Part shown: positions 1 to 5,121 of the stretch, piece after piece
Layout: every line of letters begins with the position of its first letter
How positions within the stretch are numbered: the first letter of the stretch is position 1
Assembly: GCA_020216745.1 (NCBI GenBank)
Contig: JAIWNQ010000004.1
Location: 1 to 10,000 of the forward strand
Origin: Candidatus Hydrogenedens sp.
Lineage (GTDB): Bacteria > Hydrogenedentota > Hydrogenedentia > Hydrogenedentales > Hydrogenedentaceae
Direction of reading: 5' to 3'
Length of the DNA: 10,000 nt
The notes under the pieces: model-generated
Databases searched by the model: none
What the model saw: the letters and a program-made list of their open reading frames with translations, nothing else
Told to the model about the DNA's origin: nothing
Program-made: the position numbers and the translations under genes

Positions 1-1
1 C

Positions 2-298
2 ATGGGTATCTATTCCATGACAAAATCAGCGGTTATTATGCTCACTAAAGTACTTGCACGCGAATTAGGTCCCTGTGGAATTCGGTGTAACGCAGTATGT
101 CCAGGACTTACTGAAACACGATTTGCCTCAGTGTTAGTTGAAACACAGGAAATCCGCGAACGATATGTGCAAACCACACCCTTAGGACGTCATGCCCAGC
201 CTGATGAAATAGCAGGTGCCGTAGTTTATTTAGCTTCCGACTCAGCAAGTTATACTAATGGAGCCATTCTTGTCTGCGACGGTGGAAAAACTGCTTAA
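2..298 (+). CDS. Short-chain dehydrogenase/reductase (SDR), C-terminal fragment cut by window edge
   Basis: This is the last 98 residues of an NAD(P)-dependent oxidoreductase of the classical SDR family. The fragment opens with the catalytic Tyr-x-x-x-Lys motif (Y4 and K8, YSMTK). The usual SDR C-terminal signatures follow: ELGPCGIRCNAVCPG (residues 21-35), the PLGRHAQPDEIAGAVVYLASD stretch and a terminal DGG motif before the stop. The Rossmann N-terminal half (about 150 residues with the glycine-rich cofactor motif) lies off the left edge, so the methionine at base 2 is almost certainly internal. Classical SDRs act on sugars, sugar acids, steroids, acyl-ACP and many other alcohols. The visible part does not give the substrate or the choice of NAD or NADP. 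It is separated by 111 bases from the next gene, which appears to have its own promoter. Confidence 0.92.
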   Translation: MGIYSMTKSAVIMLTKVLARELGPCGIRCNAVCPGLTETRFASVLVETQEIRERYVQTTPLGRHAQPDEIAGAVVYLASDSASYTNGAILVCDGGKTA

Positions 299-342
299 AT
301 CTATCACATATAAATTGTCCCAAGGTAAATAATTTTCGGAAT

Positions 343-372
343 TTGATAAATGAGATAACACGTATCTATACT
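343..372 (+). promoter_or_regulatory. Predicted sigma-70-like promoter for the 192-residue protein
   Basis: A -35-like TTGATA lies at 343-348 and a -10-like TATACT at 367-372, each one mismatch from consensus, with an 18-base spacer. Transcription would start near base 379, leaving a leader of about 30 bases. A Shine-Dalgarno-like AAGAGG (398-403) lies six bases before the ATG at 410. It is a prediction from sequence match only; such hexamers arise by chance in A+T-rich DNA. Confidence 0.5.
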
Positions 373-409
373 TCTCATAGAATATTAATTCTTAGAAAAG
401 AGGTTCAAT

Positions 410-988
410 ATGTTGTTATACAAACAAATAGCACAGGAATGGGACAGGCTAAATCGACTTCCAAAAGATGAAGCAAGCCTGTTAGAAGAAACAATAGAAG
501 ATGGCGTGTTTCATGGATTTGGCCGTTTTACAGAACAATTAATGGATAAAATGTTAGAGGCTTATCCTGAGACCAATAATTTGATTCCTTATGAAATACA
601 AAAAATGAAAGACGGGATAGCAAATGCCCTTTTCTCAGGTTACCTTATTTACATTGCGTATCAAAACCTTTTGAATATAAAAAGACCACAAATGAGATTA
701 GGTATCCAATATATACCAACTCTCATGGATGAATACAACTACATCGTTGCCCCCTATCAGCCAAACACCAAAAGCCTGCTATTTAATCAATTACTCGACG
801 AGGAACCTGCAATTGAACTTCTATTTGAAAAAGTAGCCACTATTGAGATGAATATTATCAGAAAGAATTATCCACAAATCGATGACATTCCTTTTGGAAT
901 AGGGTATATGTTAGAAGATTTAATTAACAGGGGTGTATTTATTGGCTTTGGTCTCGGTTATTCCGAAAATAGTTTGAGAAGTTTGTAA
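410..988 (+). CDS. Uncharacterised 192-residue protein with an internal duplication
   Basis: I do not recognise this family. The start is well supported by AAGAGG six bases upstream and by a promoter at 343-372. The protein has no signal peptide and no clear membrane helix, so it is probably cytoplasmic, and it looks largely helical. Its two halves resemble each other with an offset of about 102 residues. Residues 49-82 carry YPE (52-54), IP (59-60), M66, I70 and F75-S-G77-Y. Residues 150-184 carry YPQ (154-156), IP (160-161), M167, I172 and F177-I-G179-F in the same order. A further IEDGVFHGFG at 29-38 matches INRGVFIGFG at 172-181 closely. This suggests a repeated helical unit ending in F-x-G-[FY]. 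It runs convergently toward the metallopeptidase gene with only 17 bases between the stops. No function can be inferred. Confidence 0.78.
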   Translation: MLLYKQIAQEWDRLNRLPKDEASLLEETIEDGVFHGFGRFTEQLMDKMLEAYPETNNLIPYEIQKMKDGIANALFSGYLIYIAYQNLLNIKRPQMRLGIQYIPTLMDEYNYIVAPYQPNTKSLLFNQLLDEEPAIELLFEKVATIEMNIIRKNYPQIDDIPFGIGYMLEDLINRGVFIGFGLGYSENSLRSL

Positions 989-1005
989 AATAGATTTGCT
1001 AAGTA

Positions 1006-1974
1006 TTATTCATCATCATTATCCATTTCCCAGTCATATGGTTCCTGTGTAAGATGTTCCCATGGAACACTTCGAATACCTAATTGTTCCTCCTCTATTT
1101 CTTCTTCTTCCCACACTTGGAGTTGTTTACGGTTCCTTTGCCAAACCCATAAAAATACAAACACAGCAAGTATAGCAATCGGTGTAAAAATTGAGCCTGT
1201 GGCTATCGCCCCCATAATAGTAACAATCCAAAGTGATTTTCTGTAGCCATACCAAAACTCATCTAACGTTATTCCCCCAATATCATTTAAAGCTTTAACA
1301 AAACGCTCTCCCTTGCACGTATTCACCATTTTCCAAAAGGTCTCATCACCGAGAGTCTTTACTAAATATTGAACCATAGATAGTGATTGAATATAAGCAC
1401 TATTTGTTTTGTCAGGCGAATTTGCTAACATTAATTCTCGATCTAAAAAGCGATATTCAATAAGTCTATTTGTCAATACTATCTGAGACATACGAAGTCC
1501 TGTGCTCCAATAATATTCATTAGCAACATACATCGATAGTCCCTCGTTAAACCATAATGGAAGCTGACTTTCCAGACCAGCCCGACTAATAAATACATGC
1601 ATCAACTCATGTCGTAATGTCCCAGCAAAATCTTCACCCCAATTCCGCAACCTTGGTGATTTTACGATAATAACCCCTTTTCCTGAATGGGCTACACCTC
1701 CAAACAAAAAGGGAGAACGTCCACCAGACTTAACCTTAAAATCTTGTGATTCGCGAATAATCCATATCTGCACCGCTTCGTTATTCTCTATTTGTAAACG
1801 TCGTGAATATTCGCCCCATGCTTGCTCAATGACTTTCCCAGCATACTCAGCTTGTGCCCTATCCTCTGGCGAGTAAAACACAACACTATGGTCTGTTTCC
1901 AACTGCTGAAGCTCATTTTGCCCCAACGTAATATAAGCAATAATCAAAAAATGTATAGATATAACATGAAACAT
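1006..1974 (-). CDS. Membrane-anchored Peptidase-MA-like zinc metallopeptidase
   Basis: The 322-residue product looks like a gluzincin metallopeptidase of the Peptidase MA-like group. RHELMH at 121-126 supplies the HExxH zinc site (H122, catalytic E123, H126). WFNEGLSMYV at 141-150 gives the third ligand, E144, in the usual spacing. The helical segment around 193-216 (AYIQSLSMVQYLVKTLGDETF) is typical after this motif. A hydrophobic N-terminus (about 3-18) is probably a signal peptide or anchor. A strong membrane segment spans about 248-278 and is followed directly by basic RNRK (280-283). By the positive-inside rule the protease domain would lie outside the membrane, with an acidic, Trp-containing tail (289-322) in the cytoplasm. 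The site before the ATG is a poor Shine-Dalgarno match, so the start is less certain. The gene lies 126 bases downstream of the 446-residue gene on the same strand and may share its transcript. Its substrate is unknown. Confidence 0.85.
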   Translation of the reverse strand: MFHVISIHFLIIAYITLGQNELQQLETDHSVVFYSPEDRAQAEYAGKVIEQAWGEYSRRLQIENNEAVQIWIIRESQDFKVKSGGRSPFLFGGVAHSGKGVIIVKSPRLRNWGEDFAGTLRHELMHVFISRAGLESQLPLWFNEGLSMYVANEYYWSTGLRMSQIVLTNRLIEYRFLDRELMLANSPDKTNSAYIQSLSMVQYLVKTLGDETFWKMVNTCKGERFVKALNDIGGITLDEFWYGYRKSLWIVTIMGAIATGSIFTPIAILAVFVFLWVWQRNRKQLQVWEEEEIEEEQLGIRSVPWEHLTQEPYDWEMDNDDE

Positions 1975-2100
1975 TTTTCACAACACATATAACATTATTT
2001 ACCCCTATCATAACATAAAGTAGAATCATAATATTGCCACATGGAAACTCTAAAAAAAGAATCAATGGAAAATTTATTTAAGAGGTTAAAGACAAAATCA

Positions 2101-3441
2101 CTATTTATCAGATGGTATAAAACCATAATATCGACCGAGCCAATACCCTAAAAGGTAGTCATGTCCATTATACTCGACAGGAAAATCTTCCATAGGGTCT
2201 CCTGGAGAGAGGTATGGGTCCTGTACCCATGTGGACCATGTATTTTCTCGTCTATCAATAGGGATAGGTTTCCCTTTCTCGGGTTCGGGACTCTGTACAT
2301 CCCAGATTAATCGGATACCATGTTGTTGTTCATACTTGGTAATGGTATCTTTATTCCATTTAATCGAAAAGGGAAACCATGTAAGTGTTTTGATAGCGTT
2401 TTCTACTTCTGAGGTATCACCTATATATTTTGCTGACAGAAAGGAGTATAAAGGATTGGCCTCAGGCTTTAATCCCGGAAAAGGGGGAGAACCTTCCCAA
2501 GCGTGTTTGAAAGATTTGATATAGAATTCTCGTATTTGTGGTTCCTGTTCCAATCGCAACAGGGGTTCTATTCCTAAAAAGAAAAGGACATCATCGGAAT
2601 GATTCACAAAGCCTCTTCGCGTAGGGTCAAGATTTCTTCTCGCCTGAATAGACCGCTCTGCATATTTCTTTTCAATAGCATATTCTTTATACAAATTTTC
2701 ATATTTACTATCGCCGGAAACTTGATGGGCTATTTTTAAAGCCTGAAGCCATAACAAAGCATTTAAGGGTTCTATTATTGTGTACTGGGGGAAGTATTTT
2801 CCCCAGGTAGTAGGTTTTCCGTCTGCATCAACAATTTTTAAATCATTTTTTAATATATGATCTACAATTGCAGTTACATCTTTTGATATTTCTTTCCGTA
2901 TAGAATCATCGCTAATCGTTTCATACGCCCATGAAAAACCAAACATAACGCCATCAACTTGATCACTACTCACATCGCCTCGCCATTTATATTTCCCATC
3001 GGGAGTAGGTCTCCATATACCATCGTCTTTCCATGTAGAATCGGCAGGTATTACAGCACGAGCCAGCAAACCGTCTACCCCACTGGCTCGGCATAGAAAA
3101 TTCAGGGCTTTAATTGATTGTATTAGCTTCTCTTTGTCCCTATCATCCTTTGTTATCATATATTTCATAGACAAGGTACCTACATATATCCCCGTCATAT
3201 AGGCATTGTCGGGCATGTTATAAGACAATCCCCGCTCATTTTGTGGTAATACTAACTTACATAAAGCCTGCCCCTCTAGTAAAAAGCGTTCTTCCATGTC
3301 CTGCTGAAATATTTCTGCCTTTTTCCATAAGGGAGGAGGTCCTATTGTATTGGAAACATCGGCTTGTGTAAGTAAGCATAGCAAAGTGATAACTATGCCA
3401 ATAAACATAGTTATCTTACGGAAGAAATGTTTTTTATACAT
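2101..3441 (-). CDS. Secreted predicted alpha/alpha-barrel protein, possibly carbohydrate-active
   Basis: The 446-residue product begins with a basic N-terminus and a hydrophobic stretch (about 10-25), a good signal peptide, so it is probably exported. The rest alternates helical segments with conserved-looking aromatic/acidic turns: NAYMTGIYVGTLSMKY (79-94), WRGDVSSDQVDG (153-164), NHSDDVLFFLGIEPLLRLE (280-298) and NGHDYLLGYWLGRYYG (425-440). This pattern, particularly the D-x-S-S-D-x-x-x-G turn, recalls six-hairpin (alpha/alpha) glycosidases and polysaccharide lyases. I cannot assign a numbered family, and the catalytic role is inference. The start lies six bases after the ThuA gene's stop, and its best Shine-Dalgarno-like GGGAT overlaps that stop, so the two genes are very likely cotranscribed and translationally coupled. 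Pairing with ThuA favours a role in sugar or glycan use. Confidence 0.83.
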   Translation of the reverse strand: MYKKHFFRKITMFIGIVITLLCLLTQADVSNTIGPPPLWKKAEIFQQDMEERFLLEGQALCKLVLPQNERGLSYNMPDNAYMTGIYVGTLSMKYMITKDDRDKEKLIQSIKALNFLCRASGVDGLLARAVIPADSTWKDDGIWRPTPDGKYKWRGDVSSDQVDGVMFGFSWAYETISDDSIRKEISKDVTAIVDHILKNDLKIVDADGKPTTWGKYFPQYTIIEPLNALLWLQALKIAHQVSGDSKYENLYKEYAIEKKYAERSIQARRNLDPTRRGFVNHSDDVLFFLGIEPLLRLEQEPQIREFYIKSFKHAWEGSPPFPGLKPEANPLYSFLSAKYIGDTSEVENAIKTLTWFPFSIKWNKDTITKYEQQHGIRLIWDVQSPEPEKGKPIPIDRRENTWSTWVQDPYLSPGDPMEDFPVEYNGHDYLLGYWLGRYYGFIPSDK

Positions 3442-3447
3442 AGTATT

Positions 3448-4191
3448 TTATCCCAAATTCTCAAGGGGTGGATCAAAATTTCCACGTAAAACACCATTGA
3501 CAGGTTTCGTTGGTGCACACCATAAAACGCCATTATAAATAACTTTTAATATGTGTTCGTTATAATAAATCGGTAAAGTTTCATGTCCAGGACTAAAGTA
3601 AAAGACCTTTCCCAATCCACGGTGCCAACAGCAACCACTGCGAAATACTTCCCCTCCTTGGTACCAACTCACGAAAACTAACTGGTCAGGTTGGGGTATA
3701 TCAAAATGTTCACCGTACATTTCGGAGCGTTCTAATTCAATATATTCAGGTATTCCATCAGCTATAGGATGTGCGGGGTCAACCACCCAGACGCGTTCCC
3801 GTTCTCCTTCACCTCTCCATTCACGCCATTTCAGCATGCACCCTGTTCCCATAAGCCGACGAAACGGCTTGGACATGTGTCCAGAATGTAAAACAACTAA
3901 TCCCATCCCATTTAAGACACGATTCTGCACTTTTTCCGCATTTTCTTCTGTTACCTTATCATGAGCCAGATGCCCCCACCAGGTCATTACATCCGTATTT
4001 TCTAAAATTTCATCAGATAATCCCTGGTCAGGGTCATCTAATCGCACAGAACGAACAGAAACAATACCCGGCTGTTTTTCTAAGTATTGGGCAATTTGCC
4101 CACCAATTGAATTTGGATATACCTTCTGTACTTTTTCACTGATTTTTTCATGGACACCTTCATTCCAAACTGTAATACGCAATCCTGACAT
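3448..4191 (-). CDS. thuA: ThuA-family protein (trehalose-utilisation type, class I glutamine amidotransferase-like fold)
   Basis: The 247-residue product matches the ThuA family along its whole length. Landmarks are the N-terminal VWNEGVHEK (8-16), WWGHLAHD (71-78), GLVVLHSGHMSK (97-108), EMYGEHFDIP (157-166), SGCCWHRGLGKVFYFSPGHE (185-204) and the closing VIYNGVLWCAP. ThuA of Sinorhizobium acts with the oxidoreductase ThuB in trehalose and related disaccharide metabolism through 3-keto sugars. The fold resembles class I glutamine amidotransferases, but the exact chemistry of most homologues is unsettled. It has no signal peptide and should be cytoplasmic. The start is supported by AAAGGGA (4198-4204) six bases upstream and by a predicted promoter at 4268-4295. 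No ThuB-like dehydrogenase or sugar transporter lies in this window, so the symbol names the family, not a proven trehalose role. Confidence 0.93.
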   Translation of the reverse strand: MSGLRITVWNEGVHEKISEKVQKVYPNSIGGQIAQYLEKQPGIVSVRSVRLDDPDQGLSDEILENTDVMTWWGHLAHDKVTEENAEKVQNRVLNGMGLVVLHSGHMSKPFRRLMGTGCMLKWREWRGEGERERVWVVDPAHPIADGIPEYIELERSEMYGEHFDIPQPDQLVFVSWYQGGEVFRSGCCWHRGLGKVFYFSPGHETLPIYYNEHILKVIYNGVLWCAPTKPVNGVLRGNFDPPLENLG

Positions 4192-4238
4192 AATTAATCC
4201 CTTTCATCGTTTGAAAATATTTCTTAACTTTTATTGTT

Positions 4239-4268
4239 TATACTCGTTTACCCAATATGTTTTATAAT
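4239..4268 (+). promoter_or_regulatory. Possible promoter for the 256-residue protein and GH9-like gene
   Basis: A perfect -10 hexamer TATAAT lies at 4263-4268. The best -35 at an acceptable distance is a poor TATACT at 4239-4244 (18-base spacer, three of six matches). Predicted start is near 4275, about 50 bases before the ATG at 4325. The weak -35 could mean an activator is needed, or that this is a chance match. Confidence 0.35.
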
Positions 4269-4295
4269 TTATATTACTACTTATTCCTATTTCAA
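4268..4295 (-). promoter_or_regulatory. Predicted promoter for thuA and the 446-residue gene
   Basis: Read on the minus strand, TTGAAA (4295-4290) and TATAAA (4273-4268) are each one mismatch from the sigma-70 hexamers, with a 16-base spacer. Transcription would start near 4261 and leave a leader of about 70 bases before the thuA ATG at 4191. The -10 element touches the -10 candidate of the divergent plus-strand gene. Confidence 0.5.
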
Positions 4296-4324
4296 AAACA
4301 AATGTGAAATGGAGAACTTTTCTT

Positions 4325-5095
4325 ATGCTGCAAGTGGTGTTAACTGTATCAGCTTGTAAACGGCTCATAGCGAGAGGACTCGTCCGACATACGGAAATAC
4401 AGAGAGCGATAAATGCACACACGATAGTTATTGTTGCAGGCACGACAAATGGATACATTGCGGAGGAAATATTAAAGTATTTGGGGTATGAAGATCCTTT
4501 CCCTAAAAACCGATTTTTTAGAGGGATTACATTACCTCCCTTTTACTCACTCACAGATATGGGAAGATTGCCTGATGAGTCTTCTTTTATCGGGGATGTT
4601 GTAATTGTCAAAGGGAATTGGGAACGAGGTAAAAATCTTTTTGATGTGGTTCAACAATTAAGCCAAAATGATATTATTCTCAAAGGGGCGAATGCACTGG
4701 ATATTAATAATCGGCGGGCTGGGATTTTTGTTGCTCATCCCCAAGGGGGAACTATTGGGGTTACAATACCTGCTGTGATAGGTCGTCGGGTAAAACTTAT
4801 TATCCCTGTGGGGCTTGAAAAACGAATTTCTGGAAATCTTGACGCAATTGCAGTGAAAATAAATACCGCTTACGGAAATGGTCCTCGACTTTTCCCTGTT
4901 CCGGGTGACGTTTTTACAGAAATAGATGCTATAAAACTTCTAACAGGTGCTGATGCAGAATTAATAGGAGGAGGTGGCGTTAATGGTGCAGAAGGGGCTT
5001 TATGGTTTGCTATTACAGGTACAGAAGAACAAGAAAATCATGCCTACAATCTCATAAGTGAAATACAGAATGAACCACCATTTCAGATAAAATAA
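4325..5095 (+). CDS. Conserved-looking uncharacterised 256-residue protein
   Basis: I do not recognise a characterised family. I chose ATG at 4325 over an in-frame GTG at 4304: GGAGA (4311-4315) lies nine bases before the ATG, whereas the GTG has no comparable site and would encode this ribosome-binding sequence. From this start the protein has a Ser/Cys-Lys-Arg segment near the N-terminus (about 8-13) and AGTTNGY (38-44). Further on are LKGANALD (119-126), FVAHPQGGTIG (135-145) and a glycine-rich GGGGVNGAEG (215-224). These short Gly/Thr/Asn-rich turns after predicted beta strands suggest an alpha/beta protein binding a phosphorylated or nucleotide ligand; that is inference. No signal peptide or membrane helix is visible, so it is probably cytoplasmic. 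It sits 26 bases before the GH9-like gene and is probably cotranscribed with it. Confidence 0.82.
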   Translation: MLQVVLTVSACKRLIARGLVRHTEIQRAINAHTIVIVAGTTNGYIAEEILKYLGYEDPFPKNRFFRGITLPPFYSLTDMGRLPDESSFIGDVVIVKGNWERGKNLFDVVQQLSQNDIILKGANALDINNRRAGIFVAHPQGGTIGVTIPAVIGRRVKLIIPVGLEKRISGNLDAIAVKINTAYGNGPRLFPVPGDVFTEIDAIKLLTGADAELIGGGGVNGAEGALWFAITGTEEQENHAYNLISEIQNEPPFQIK

Positions 5096-5121
5096 AACCC
5101 AATAAATAAGGAAATAAGGAT

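Noticed and set aside
329..345. Hairpin with a TTCG-containing loop after the SDR gene, considered as a terminator
   Set aside because: The stem is only four A-T pairs and no T-run follows, so it is too weak to call.
2001..2018. Five-codon minus-strand reading frame preceded by AGGGG upstream of the metallopeptidase, considered as a leader peptide
   Set aside because: It has no informative codon run and no associated attenuator hairpin; very short frames are common by chance.
2052..2075. T-run on the minus strand after the 446-residue gene, considered as an intrinsic terminator
   Set aside because: The run is present, but I could not find a stable G+C-rich stem directly before it.
2231..2524. 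Plus-strand open frame antisense to the 446-residue gene
   Set aside because: Its translation has no recognisable motif, and the minus-strand frame has a signal peptide, coupling to thuA and consistent protein-like composition.
4231..4458. Minus-strand open frame across the divergent intergenic region
   Set aside because: It runs antisense into the 256-residue gene, covers both predicted promoters, and has no supporting start signal.
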